From NCBI GenBank assembly GCA_049700455.1, contig JBNAVJ010000003.1, positions 105,418 through 169,417 on the forward strand: a DNA stretch of 64,000 nucleotides, written 5' to 3'. This stretch comes from JBNAVJ01 sp049700455 (GTDB lineage Bacteria; Bacteroidota; Ignavibacteria; Tepidaquicellales; Tepidaquicellaceae). Made by a program: the position numbers and the translations under genes. This document shows, piece after piece, positions 34,069 through 43,166 of the stretch; the stretch's first letter is position 1, and each line of letters opens with the position of its first letter. The notes under the pieces are model-generated. The model saw nothing but the letters and a program-made list of their open reading frames with translations. It searched no databases and had not been told where the DNA came from.

Positions 34069-36921
34069 ATGGAATATACATTTGACTTTGACCAGTTTTC
34101 TACCCGACACATTGGACCTTCTGACGATGAGATATCCCAGATGCTTAAAATTGTTGGTGTAAAAACTCTTGACGAATTAATTGAGCAGACAGTTCCACAA
34201 AATATCAGACTTAAAGATGCTCTTGATATTGGGGAAGCAATGAGCGAGTATCATTTTATTAGATATCTGAAATCTATAGCTTCTAAAAACAAACTCTGGA
34301 AGAGTTTTATTGGTAAGGGCTATTACAACACTTTTACTCCTCCGGTTATAAGAAGAAACATTTTAGAAAATCCAGGCTGGTATACACAATACACTCCATA
34401 TCAAGCAGAAATTTCTCAAGGGAGACTTGAAGCATTATTGAATTTTCAAACTATGGTTTCTGACTTAACAGGATTTCCTATTGCAAATGCTTCCTTGTTA
34501 GATGAAGGCACTGCTGCTGCTGAAGCTGTTAATATGTTTTACAACCTCAGAAAGAACAAAAATGCAAATAAACTATTTGTCTCAAAATATCTCTTTCAAC
34601 AAACTATTGATGTATTAAAGACAAGAACAAATCCATTTCCCATAGAATTAATTATAGGTGATGAATTAGAATTAGAGACCAAATTGAATGATGAGTTTTT
34701 TGCCCTGATAGTTCAGTATCCGGATTCTAACGGCGAGATAAAAGACTATCAAAAATTGTTCGCTACTGCTTCGGAAAAAAGTATTTTCAAGATAGTTTGC
34801 GCTGATATTCTCAGTCTGACGTTGCTTAAACCACCCGGCGAACTTGGTGCAGATGCTGCCGTTGGTTCTACCCAGCGTTTTGGGGTGCCTGTAGCATATG
34901 GTGGTCCTCACGCAGCTTATTTTGCTACTAAGGATGATTTTAAAAGAAGTATACCCGGGCGTTTAATTGGTGTTTCTATTGACGCTCAAAATAAGAGAGC
35001 TTTGAGAATGGCTCTCCAAACAAGAGAACAACATATTAAAAGAGAAAAAGCTACAAGTAATATATGCACTGCTCAGGTGTTACTTGCTATAATGGCAGCT
35101 ATGTATGCCGCCTATTATGGACCTGAGGGGCTGAAAAAAATTGCAACAAGAATAAATAAATTAACTTCTATTTTGAAGGATGAGATTACCAAGTGTGGCT
35201 ACAGGGTTACAAATCAATATTTCTTTGACACCTTAACCATTGCAGTTGACAAGTCTCAACAAAACGAAATCAGAAAGAGAGCAGAAGCAAAGGAGATTAA
35301 TTTCTGGTATGAAGAAAATCTCATTTCAATTTCCTTAGATGAAACTGTTGATTTTAATACTCTGTATGAGATAGTTAGTATTTTCAATCCCGAAGCTGAA
35401 AAAAAACAGTTAACGGACTATATTACAAAAGTGAAAGTTACTTTGCCTGAATCGTTAGTACGACAGAGTAAATTTATGACACAGAAGGTCTTTAATTCAT
35501 ATAGGTCCGAAACTGAAATGTTACGTTATATAAAATCGCTTGAACAAAAAGACCTTTCTCTCACGGGTTCAATGATACCGCTTGGCTCCTGTACAATGAA
35601 ACTAAATGCTACAAGTGAAATGCTTGGAATTACGTGGGAAGAGTTTGCTAACATACATCCATTTGTCCCGCTAAATCAAGCTGAGGGATATCAATTTTTA
35701 ATAAAAGAACTTTCCGAAGATTTGAAAAAAATAACCGGCTTTAAAGGAGTTACTGTACAACCAAACTCCGGCGCTCAGGGAGAATTTACAGGCTTGATGA
35801 TTATTCGTAAATACCATCATAGCAGGGGAGAGAAACAGAGAGATGTTGTTCTTATACCTTCTTCTGCTCATGGGACTAATCCTGCAAGCGCTACACTTGC
35901 TGGAATGAAAGTGGTTGTTGTTGCCTGTGATACTGGGGGAAATATTGATACTAATGACTTAAAACAAAAGTGTGAAGAGTATAAAGATACACTTGCAGCT
36001 TTAATGGTGACTTATCCCTCTACTCATGGGGTCTTTGAAGAAGCAATAGTGGAAATTTGTGAGACTATTCATAAGTATGGAGGGCAGGTGTATATGGATG
36101 GTGCTAATATGAATGCACAGGTTGGGCTTACCAATCCAGCAATTATAGGAGCAGACCTCTGTCATTTGAATCTGCATAAAACGTTTGCTATTCCTCACGG
36201 TGGTGGTGGACCAGGCGTAGGTCCTATTGCAGTTGCAGAACATTTAGTACCTTTCCTGCCAGGCCATAGTGTTATTAAAATAGGTGGTGAAAATTCTATT
36301 ACGGCTGTTGCATCTGCACCCTTCGGTAGTGCAGGGGTGTTATCAATATCATTTGCATATATAAAGATGATGGGAGGAGAAGGATTAACAAAAGCATCAA
36401 AGGTTGCTATTCTGAATGCAAACTATGTGAAAGAAAAACTAAAAGATTATTATAAAACTCTTTATGTGGGTAGCAAAGGGCGTGTTGGACATGAGTTAAT
36501 TTTCGATGTGAGAGAATTTAAAATGAAAGTAGGTATAGATGTAATAGATATTGCCAAGCGACTTATGGATTATGGTATTCACGCCCCAACAGTTTCTTTT
36601 CCGGTTCCGGGAACCTTAATGTTTGAACCGACAGAAAGTGAATCAAAATATGAACTTGACAGATTTTGTGATGCGATGATAAATATTCGTAAAGAGATTG
36701 AAACGATTGAAAAGGGATTGATGAGCCCTTCAGATAACCCTTTGAAAAATGCACCCCATACAGCAGAATTTGTCACAAAGGATGACTGGCAACATCTTTA
36801 CAGCCGTGCTTATGCTGCGTTCCCACTTGAATCCGTAAAAAATAGAAAGTTCTGGCCATCTGTGGCAAGAATAAACGATGCCTATGGGGATAGGAATCTT
36901 GTTTGTACCTTGAGGGAATAA
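34069..36921 (+). CDS. gcvP: Glycine dehydrogenase (decarboxylating), P protein
   Basis: P protein of the glycine cleavage system: decarboxylates glycine with PLP and passes the aminomethyl group to lipoylated H protein. The 950-residue single-chain form is complete, with both halves of the dimer-like fold. FSTRHIGP near residue 11 is the N-terminal signature. The PLP lysine is Lys704 in HLNLHKTFAIPHGGGGPG. GcvH, GcvT and the lipoamide dehydrogenase are not nearby. The next gene starts 36 bp downstream with its own promoter. Confidence 0.96.
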   Translation: MEYTFDFDQFSTRHIGPSDDEISQMLKIVGVKTLDELIEQTVPQNIRLKDALDIGEAMSEYHFIRYLKSIASKNKLWKSFIGKGYYNTFTPPVIRRNILENPGWYTQYTPYQAEISQGRLEALLNFQTMVSDLTGFPIANASLLDEGTAAAEAVNMFYNLRKNKNANKLFVSKYLFQQTIDVLKTRTNPFPIELIIGDELELETKLNDEFFALIVQYPDSNGEIKDYQKLFATASEKSIFKIVCADILSLTLLKPPGELGADAAVGSTQRFGVPVAYGGPHAAYFATKDDFKRSIPGRLIGVSIDAQNKRALRMALQTREQHIKREKATSNICTAQVLLAIMAAMYAAYYGPEGLKKIATRINKLTSILKDEITKCGYRVTNQYFFDTLTIAVDKSQQNEIRKRAEAKEINFWYEENLISISLDETVDFNTLYEIVSIFNPEAEKKQLTDYITKVKVTLPESLVRQSKFMTQKVFNSYRSETEMLRYIKSLEQKDLSLTGSMIPLGSCTMKLNATSEMLGITWEEFANIHPFVPLNQAEGYQFLIKELSEDLKKITGFKGVTVQPNSGAQGEFTGLMIIRKYHHSRGEKQRDVVLIPSSAHGTNPASATLAGMKVVVVACDTGGNIDTNDLKQKCEEYKDTLAALMVTYPSTHGVFEEAIVEICETIHKYGGQVYMDGANMNAQVGLTNPAIIGADLCHLNLHKTFAIPHGGGGPGVGPIAVAEHLVPFLPGHSVIKIGGENSITAVASAPFGSAGVLSISFAYIKMMGGEGLTKASKVAILNANYVKEKLKDYYKTLYVGSKGRVGHELIFDVREFKMKVGIDVIDIAKRLMDYGIHAPTVSFPVPGTLMFEPTESESKYELDRFCDAMINIRKEIETIEKGLMSPSDNPLKNAPHTAEFVTKDDWQHLYSRAYAAFPLESVKNRKFWPSVARINDAYGDRNLVCTLRE

Positions 36922-36932
36922 AACTATTTTTG
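36902..36932 (+). promoter_or_regulatory. Promoter of the yccU-DUF2723 operon
   Basis: TTTG (36902-36905), 19 bases, then TATTTTTG (36925-36932) match the Bacteroidota -33/-7 pattern. The -33 part lies inside the 3' end of gcvP. The ATG of the next gene follows 25 bp later. Confidence 0.6.
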
Positions 36933-36957
36933 TAAAGTATATGTTATAACCTGTATT

Positions 36958-37368
36958 ATGCTCGATATTAAAAATATTCTATCGAAAGCAAAGAATATAG
37001 CTGTAGTTGGTTATTCTGATTCTTCACTGAGAGACAGTAATCACATAAGTGATTTTTTAAGTAGGATGGGTTACAACGTTTTTGGTGTGAATCCCAGACT
37101 TGCGGGGCGTTCATTTGGAAAGATAAATTGTTTTGATAGTGTTACTGAAATTCCTGAGCCAATTGATATTGTTGATGTCTTTGTTGCCTCTTCACGTGTA
37201 TCAAAAATAGTAGCTGATGTGCTAAAACTTAAAATTTTACCGGGTTGTTTCTGGACACAACTGGGGGTTTATATTAATGAAAACTCGCGTAAACTCTTAG
37301 AAAACAAAAATATCATTGTAGTAGAAAACAGGTGTATTTATATTGAACATACGAAATATTTTACTTGA
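36958..37368 (+). CDS. CoA-binding protein, YccU type
   Basis: A single Rossmann-like CoA-binding domain (136 residues) related to the N-terminal domain of succinyl-CoA ligase. Markers are IAVVGYSDSSLRDS, YNVFGVNPRLAG, DIVDVFVASS and the conserved C-terminal NRCIYIEH. The molecular role of this family is not established. The stop overlaps the ATG of the DUF2723 gene (TGATG), so translation is coupled. No ligase partner is present. Confidence 0.88.
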   Translation: MLDIKNILSKAKNIAVVGYSDSSLRDSNHISDFLSRMGYNVFGVNPRLAGRSFGKINCFDSVTEIPEPIDIVDVFVASSRVSKIVADVLKLKILPGCFWTQLGVYINENSRKLLENKNIIVVENRCIYIEHTKYFT

Positions 37369-39302
37369 TGAAAAAGATACCAGTTAAAATTTTATTCGGT
37401 ATAGTTGCATTTGTTATTTCATTTTCCCTTTACCTTTTTACACTCTGTCCGACAATTGGTTTCATAGATTCTGGCGAACTTACAACTGTTTGTGTAAAGC
37501 TGGGTATTGCTCATCCTACAGGATATCCACTTTTTACCATTTTAGGAAATATTTTTTCTTATCTACCTTTTGGAGAATATGCCTATCGTTTAAATCTGAT
37601 GAATGCTTTTATATCATCACTTGCTGTTAGTCTGCTATTTTACTTAATCAGGTATATACTTGACGTTTCAACAATCCTCTTTGCAAAGGAGAAACATCAG
37701 AAACCTCAGGTAAACGAACTTGAATTAAGTTTAATAAGCTTGTTTGCAGTAATGTTTTTTGCTTACTCAACTACCTTCTGGGATATAGCAAATTCACTTG
37801 AAGTATATTCTTTACACGCTATATTTCTTTCTGCCAACATACTTTTTTTTCTTAAAGCTTTTGAAGTTGATGAATCAGAATTTTTATCAGATAGGTGGGG
37901 AGAGAAGTGGTGGCTGATATTTGCATATGTACTGGGATTGAGTTTTACCAATCATCTTACAACAATTTTCTTGAGTTTAGGCTTTCTCTACCTTTATTTT
38001 GTAACATATAAGTTTAATAGTTTTTCCTTTCGTAGAATTTTATTAATGTCCCTGCCATTTATTGCAGGACTTAGTGTTTATATCTATTTTCCAATTCGTG
38101 CTGATAACCCATATATAAGCTGGGGACATCCAGATAATTTAACCAATATTATTAGACACGTTTCTGCTAAGCAGTTTAGTGTCTGGATGTTTTCTTCCTC
38201 TGAAGTAACCGCCCGTCAATTTAAACATTTCCTTGATTTTTATCCTAAGGCTGTAAAATATCTTCCTGTACTTCTTGCTGCAATCGGAGTTATAAGACTT
38301 TTCTCCCTCAATAAAAAACTTTCATACTTCACCATTCTGTTATTTGGATTCAACATTTTATACGCTATCAATTACGATATACACGATATTGACTCATATT
38401 TCTTGCTGGCATTTATTATAACATCAATCTGGGCAGCATTTGGGATCAAGCTGATTATTGAAAAATTTCAGAGGCACAAAGTGTTCTTATTTGCTATAAT
38501 TGGAGTTTTTGTAATACTTGAAGCAGCTATGAATTTTAAGGAATCTGATGAAAGTAAAAACTATTTTGTTCGTGATTTTACTATGAATGCATTTAAAAGT
38601 GCTGATGAAAATTCAATTGTTATATCTACACTATGGGATTTTTGGGTTTCAGCGTCATTTTATTATCAGAAAGTTTATCATATGCGCCCCGATCTGATTG
38701 TGCTGGATAAAGAACTAATGAGGCGTACCTGGTATATAGATCAGCTGAAACGTCAATATCCGGACTTATATTCCCGAAGCGCAAGTGAGTTTGATGCTTA
38801 CTACAATGAACTTGTCAAATTTGAAAATCAGACTTCACGATATACTAATCCTAAAAATGAAGCAGACAAACTTGAAGTAATGAAAATCAACACTGCTTTC
38901 ATAACATTACTCAACAGCATAGTTGATCAAAATTATCCTGACAGAAAGATATATGTTACATTTGAAGTAGAAGATAATAAGGTTGAAAGATTTGCAAATA
39001 CATATTCACGTATCCCTGAAGGCTTACTACTTAAACTCTCTAAAAATAAAAACCTCATAGATGATTATAGAAATGTTCCTCCTTTTGAATACACCATAAC
39101 ACAAAAAACAGATTATTACCATAAGTTTATTATGGATGCTTATTATATGACCTCACTTGCAAGAGCAAATTACCTGATGAACATTAGTAAATTTGATGAA
39201 GCTGAACAACTTATTAACAAAGCCCTTGAAATTAGACCTAACGATAAACAAGCTTTGGGTTTACTAAATAAATTGCATCAATTAAAAGCTCTCCCGAATT
39301 GA
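37368..39302 (+). CDS. DUF2723 membrane protein with C-terminal TPR
   Basis: A 644-residue multi-pass protein. Residues 1-130 carry the DUF2723 signature (PTIGFIDSGELTTVCVKLGI and HPTGYPLF), the rest of the first 400 residues contain about ten TM segments, and a soluble C-terminal part (about 410-644) ends in a TPR-like helix pair (EAEQLINKALEIRPND). The family is common in FCB bacteria and topologically resembles membrane glycosyltransferases such as PMT/GT39, but no activity is established. Start ATG 37368 overlaps the yccU-type stop. Translation then passes directly into the Omp85-like gene. Confidence 0.85.
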   Translation: MKKIPVKILFGIVAFVISFSLYLFTLCPTIGFIDSGELTTVCVKLGIAHPTGYPLFTILGNIFSYLPFGEYAYRLNLMNAFISSLAVSLLFYLIRYILDVSTILFAKEKHQKPQVNELELSLISLFAVMFFAYSTTFWDIANSLEVYSLHAIFLSANILFFLKAFEVDESEFLSDRWGEKWWLIFAYVLGLSFTNHLTTIFLSLGFLYLYFVTYKFNSFSFRRILLMSLPFIAGLSVYIYFPIRADNPYISWGHPDNLTNIIRHVSAKQFSVWMFSSSEVTARQFKHFLDFYPKAVKYLPVLLAAIGVIRLFSLNKKLSYFTILLFGFNILYAINYDIHDIDSYFLLAFIITSIWAAFGIKLIIEKFQRHKVFLFAIIGVFVILEAAMNFKESDESKNYFVRDFTMNAFKSADENSIVISTLWDFWVSASFYYQKVYHMRPDLIVLDKELMRRTWYIDQLKRQYPDLYSRSASEFDAYYNELVKFENQTSRYTNPKNEADKLEVMKINTAFITLLNSIVDQNYPDRKIYVTFEVEDNKVERFANTYSRIPEGLLLKLSKNKNLIDDYRNVPPFEYTITQKTDYYHKFIMDAYYMTSLARANYLMNISKFDEAEQLINKALEIRPNDKQALGLLNKLHQLKALPN

Positions 39303-40687
39303 ATTTAAAACATTTATTCCTTCTTACTTTATTACTGAGTGTTTATCAAATTGCTAATTCAAATATTAGAGACTCTGTAATAACAATTTCATCTGATTCA
39401 GTTATTGTTAATTCTATAGTTTTCGTGGGACTGAAACATACTGAGGAAGAAGTAGTAAGAAGAGAACTGGAAACAAAAGAAGGTCAGAAATTAGATTTAG
39501 AAATCCTTCAGGAGGATGTCAAAAAACTCTATAATCTCGGGCTCTTTAATAAAGTTGAGGTAGTTCCAGTACCTTTCGATAATAATAGTTTTAAACTTAT
39601 TTTCGTTTTTGAGGAAACTTTTTATATACTTCCATTGCCAATCGGAGGTTTTGAAAACGGAGACTTTAAAAAATTTTGGGGAGGCCTTAATCTTACACTC
39701 AGAAATTTCCGCGGCTGGAATCAAACTCTAAATTTTAGTTTTGCTCTTGGTTATCAACCATTTGTAGGTTTAAGTTTCTTTGATCCCTGGATTGGCAGGA
39801 AATCCCGCTTTTATGCAGGGGTTAACATCAGATATAACAAATTTGTTAACAGGGTTACCTCAACCGATACAGCAAAAGTGTTTGAGATAAATAGCCTTGA
39901 CGATTACCATTTACATAATTTTACAACTGATTTAAGAATAGGGAAGTTCCTCAATAAGTACCTTAACCTCTGGGTTTTAATGGGAATTAATCTTTTGCAA
40001 GTATCAGATTATCTCCCTGGCAGAACTGTTTCTCCCGATGGGAAAGATTTCTATTTTTTAATATCCAGCGGAGTTAATTATGATAGTAGAGATAATATAT
40101 TTTTCACATTAAAAGGGTTTTACCTGGATTTTTCATACACTAAATATGGTTTACCTTCTTCATTAATCAATTTTCATAAAACGAAGCTCGATGTAAGAGG
40201 TTTTATCCCTATAAGATTAGGAAATGGGTATTCTGTTTCAATCGCCAGCAGACTCTTAACTAATTTGAGCTTTGGTGGGGGAGTACCGGTCTACTTAAAT
40301 GAAGTATATGGATTTGGAGAGATGATTCGAGGTTGGAAATACTATGTTCTTACAGGAGAAAATCTTTTTGGTAGTTTTACAGAAATCAGAATCCCCTTAA
40401 TTCAGCCGTTCTTTATCAATGGAAAAGAGCATTTTATCATTAACCGCCTACCCATTCTCAAAGAATTTTCCTATCGCTATGGACTATATCTGACAACATT
40501 TTTTGATATCGGAACAGTTTGGGATAAAAAAGAAACGCTTACAAATGCTAAGTTTCACAATGGCTTTGGACTTGGCTTGAATTTCCTGTTACCATTTAAT
40601 ATTATTACCAGAATAGATTATGGAATGAGAATTAATAATAGTACTTTAACTAAACAATTTATAATAGGGTTATCATCATCATTTTAA
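39299..40687 (+). CDS. Omp85-family outer-membrane protein with one POTRA domain
   Basis: After a signal peptide (about 1-22) one POTRA-like domain (about 38-107; FVGLKHTEEEVVRRELETKEGQ) is followed by a 16-strand Omp85 barrel (about 115-462) ending in a C-terminal Phe. BamA has five POTRAs, so this is not BamA. It resembles single-POTRA TamA/patatin-like or FCB 'surface antigen' proteins, whose clients are unknown. The start is TTG 39299, overlapping the TGA of the previous gene. It may act with the DUF2723 protein in envelope assembly, given the coupled translation. Confidence 0.85.
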   Translation: MNLKHLFLLTLLLSVYQIANSNIRDSVITISSDSVIVNSIVFVGLKHTEEEVVRRELETKEGQKLDLEILQEDVKKLYNLGLFNKVEVVPVPFDNNSFKLIFVFEETFYILPLPIGGFENGDFKKFWGGLNLTLRNFRGWNQTLNFSFALGYQPFVGLSFFDPWIGRKSRFYAGVNIRYNKFVNRVTSTDTAKVFEINSLDDYHLHNFTTDLRIGKFLNKYLNLWVLMGINLLQVSDYLPGRTVSPDGKDFYFLISSGVNYDSRDNIFFTLKGFYLDFSYTKYGLPSSLINFHKTKLDVRGFIPIRLGNGYSVSIASRLLTNLSFGGGVPVYLNEVYGFGEMIRGWKYYVLTGENLFGSFTEIRIPLIQPFFINGKEHFIINRLPILKEFSYRYGLYLTTFFDIGTVWDKKETLTNAKFHNGFGLGLNFLLPFNIITRIDYGMRINNSTLTKQFIIGLSSSF

Positions 40688-40693
40688 CGTCAA

Positions 40694-41422
40694 ATGGAGT
40701 ATTATTATACACCAAAATCCCTTGTTTTTCCTGAGAAACAGCTTTTGCATATTGAAGATTTTGAATATAAACATCTTGTAAAAGTTCTAAGGAAACGCAT
40801 TGGTGATGAAATTAATGTTACTGATGGAGAAGGAAATATTTATAAATGTCGTATTGATGCTATTACAAAAACAAAAATTATTGCTTCTATTGAAGATACT
40901 GCAAAGGATTTATATGAACTCGCTTACAACCTCATAGCATGCATAAGTCCTTTGAGAAATCCATCACGTTTTGAATTTGAAATTGAAAAATCTGTAGAAC
41001 TTGGCGTAAAAAAAATTATTCCTGTTGTAACTGAAAGGACGGTTGTTAAGGAAGCATTTGAGGGAACAAAATTTGAAAGATATCGTAAAATAATTATTAC
41101 AGCAATGGGACAATCTATGAGGTGTGTTTTGCCAGAGATGAGTAATAAAATAACCCTTGAGAAATTAATTGAGGAAACCACTAATGAACCTAATAGAATA
41201 GTGTTTTACGAGTTTGCTGAAGATGAAGAGTTTTTTAAACCTGAACCAACTTCTAAAAATATTTTTGTTTTGATAGGTCCAGAAGGTGGATTCAGTGATA
41301 AAGAAATAAATCTTCTTCGGTTATCCGGCTGGAAGGTGAATTCTCTTGGTGAAAGAAAAGTTCGTTCTGAAACAGCAGCAATTCTCGCACTATATAACAT
41401 AATTAAAAAGTTGAATTCATAA
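40694..41422 (+). CDS. rsmE: 16S rRNA (uracil-1498-N3)-methyltransferase
   Basis: SPOUT-class methyltransferase. LIGPEGGFSDKE and LGERKVRSETAAI form the knotted SAM-binding end, and the N-terminal PUA-like domain (about 1-75) binds RNA. RNPSRFEFEIEKSVELG is the middle signature. The 242-residue length is typical. It modifies U1498 of the small subunit. It lies 6 bp downstream of the Omp85-like gene in a compact run, without obvious functional relation. Confidence 0.94.
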   Translation: MEYYYTPKSLVFPEKQLLHIEDFEYKHLVKVLRKRIGDEINVTDGEGNIYKCRIDAITKTKIIASIEDTAKDLYELAYNLIACISPLRNPSRFEFEIEKSVELGVKKIIPVVTERTVVKEAFEGTKFERYRKIIITAMGQSMRCVLPEMSNKITLEKLIEETTNEPNRIVFYEFAEDEEFFKPEPTSKNIFVLIGPEGGFSDKEINLLRLSGWKVNSLGERKVRSETAAILALYNIIKKLNS

Positions 41423-41445
41423 ATAAAAATAGAAAGGATAAATCA

Positions 41446-42357
41446 ATGAAATACTTAACTTCAATGTTATTGCTTGTTGGTATTCTTTCTTTTACCAATA
41501 CCACACAAGCGCAGTTTGATAAACTTGTCTTGCAGCTTAATGCGGGAATAGTAACTCCCTATAATGATTTAAAAGGTGATGATTACGTTGTATATACTAA
41601 TAACTATTACTATCAGCGACCCGGGGATACAACGTGGTATATGCTCCCGGGACAATTCGCCTTTATAGACTCAAATTTAATTAAAAACAACTACGGTGCT
41701 ACAACTGGTTTTTACATTGGGGGAATTGCAAAAATTAATATAGATAAGTACGAAACTTTTAGACTTATTGGTTCAATCAATTATGCCTCCTTCAATGCTT
41801 TTAGACCGTCAAGGACAGGTTCAATACCAGTTCTTACTTATTCTGGTGCCATTCCTTATCCAATTAGTTATGATTATAGTTTTAATAACTTTCAGATAGG
41901 ACTTGGGGTTGAAATTGCTCCAACGTCTTTTACAAAGGTGTTTTCCCCATTTATAAATGGAACATTTACATTTAACTTTTTCAATGGACAGCTGGTCAGA
42001 ACAACAAGCGTTAACGATTCCACAAAGTTCCAGATGAATGACTTAAGACTTGGTTTGAATATTAGCACGGGTGTGGAATTCAAAGCCAGTGAGCAATGGG
42101 GGATTGTACTGGGATATAAATATGATTTTGGGAACTTACTCTTGAAAAACACCGATAGAGCTTCTTTTTTAGAATGGGGTAGAACCAATGCATCAATCAA
42201 CGATGCTTCCGGCACCTATACAGCAAACATTTATGATCCGCCAGGAAGTCCATATAGAACAGGAATCCAGGCACGGGATAAAGTTATTAATTGGGGAACT
42301 TTTTTCATTGGAATTAACTTTTATCCTAATATTAAAAAGAAAAGTGATAAAAAATGA
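41446..42357 (+). CDS. Predicted outer-membrane beta-barrel protein
   Basis: The 303-residue product has a signal peptide (about 1-23, ending TQAQ) followed by alternating hydrophobic/polar strands (FYIGGIAKINID, FGNLLLKN, GTFFIGINFYPNI), typical of an OmpA-like barrel of roughly 8-10 strands. No OmpA peptidoglycan-binding domain follows, and the tail is basic (KKKSDKK). The family is unknown to me. It is coupled by a 4-bp overlap to the di-haem lipoprotein, so both may sit together in the outer membrane (inference). Confidence 0.72.
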   Translation: MKYLTSMLLLVGILSFTNTTQAQFDKLVLQLNAGIVTPYNDLKGDDYVVYTNNYYYQRPGDTTWYMLPGQFAFIDSNLIKNNYGATTGFYIGGIAKINIDKYETFRLIGSINYASFNAFRPSRTGSIPVLTYSGAIPYPISYDYSFNNFQIGLGVEIAPTSFTKVFSPFINGTFTFNFFNGQLVRTTSVNDSTKFQMNDLRLGLNISTGVEFKASEQWGIVLGYKYDFGNLLLKNTDRASFLEWGRTNASINDASGTYTANIYDPPGSPYRTGIQARDKVINWGTFFIGINFYPNIKKKSDKK

Positions 42358-43127
42358 TGAGAAAAACCTTAATGCTGATTCTATCTATACCACTGCTTGT
42401 TTTATCTATTGAAGGCTGTGGAAAGAAAGATAACCAGACTCTAAAACAAGAACAACAGGTTACTACTTCCAGACAGAATGGGAATCTGAATCCAATTGCC
42501 CAGAAGGGTAAAGATTTGTTTTATGCAGCTTCAAAAGAAAACGGCTTGAAATGTGCTGATTGTCACAGCGATGGCACGAACACAAATTCTCCGCTAACAA
42601 AGTACTTTTCAAATGTTATTGGTGCCAATAAGCGACAGAGTACTTACGGAGGTAAATTTGTAGGTAATGAAGTTGCAAAAAATGCTGGGGGTGCAACTGT
42701 TTGCTGGAAACAGTACCTTCTAAACGATGAGCCTCTTACTGAAGAACAGGTTCAGTCACTCAATGAGTACTTTACTTTCTTGCTAAAAGAGGGTACCCCA
42801 ACTGAAAGTAAGTACACCACAATTGCTTTGCCAAAACCTGATAAAGAAAAGTTTAAAAAGGAAGACAAACCCAGAATCCTTGCCCTTCAAGGGAATAAGA
42901 TTAAAGGAGAACAAATTTTTAAAGAAGCCTGTGCCTTTTGTCATAGTGAAGAGTCTACGGTAAAAAAAACTCCCAAATTAAAGAAATTTGATGTTGATAG
43001 AGTTGATCCAATTGCTTTCCACGTAAGATTAGGAGTTAAGGCAATGCCTTTCTTTGTTTATGAGAAGTTCTCTGACCAGGATATTGCGGATGTTTCAGCT
43101 TATATTCTGGCCCAGCTAAAGAAATAA
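42354..43127 (+). CDS. Di-haem c-type cytochrome, lipoprotein
   Basis: A signal peptide ends in the lipobox-like IEGC (Cys22). Two haem-binding CXXCH sites occur: Cys67-Cys70-His71 (CADCH) and Cys193-Cys196-His197 (CAFCH). The second half resembles a class I cytochrome c with an axial Met near residue 233 (GVKAMPFF). A linker (145-175) rich in charged residues separates the two domains. Electron transfer at the outer membrane or in the periplasm is likely. The first ATG (42354) is followed by a second (42357). The gene ends at a strong terminator. Confidence 0.85.
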   Translation: MMRKTLMLILSIPLLVLSIEGCGKKDNQTLKQEQQVTTSRQNGNLNPIAQKGKDLFYAASKENGLKCADCHSDGTNTNSPLTKYFSNVIGANKRQSTYGGKFVGNEVAKNAGGATVCWKQYLLNDEPLTEEQVQSLNEYFTFLLKEGTPTESKYTTIALPKPDKEKFKKEDKPRILALQGNKIKGEQIFKEACAFCHSEESTVKKTPKLKKFDVDRVDPIAFHVRLGVKAMPFFVYEKFSDQDIADVSAYILAQLKK

Positions 43128-43137
43128 GTTACTTTAA

Positions 43138-43165
43138 AAGACAGCAGAATTTTTTCTGCTGTCTT
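43138..43165. terminator. Bidirectional terminator between the cytochrome and nuoL genes
   Basis: A perfect 12-bp inverted repeat (43138-43149 with 43154-43165, AAGACAGCAGAA/TTCTGCTGTCTT) and a 4-base T loop lies between the convergent gene ends. It should stop transcripts from both sides, although no long T-tract follows. Confidence 0.85.
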
Positions 43166-43166
43166 C

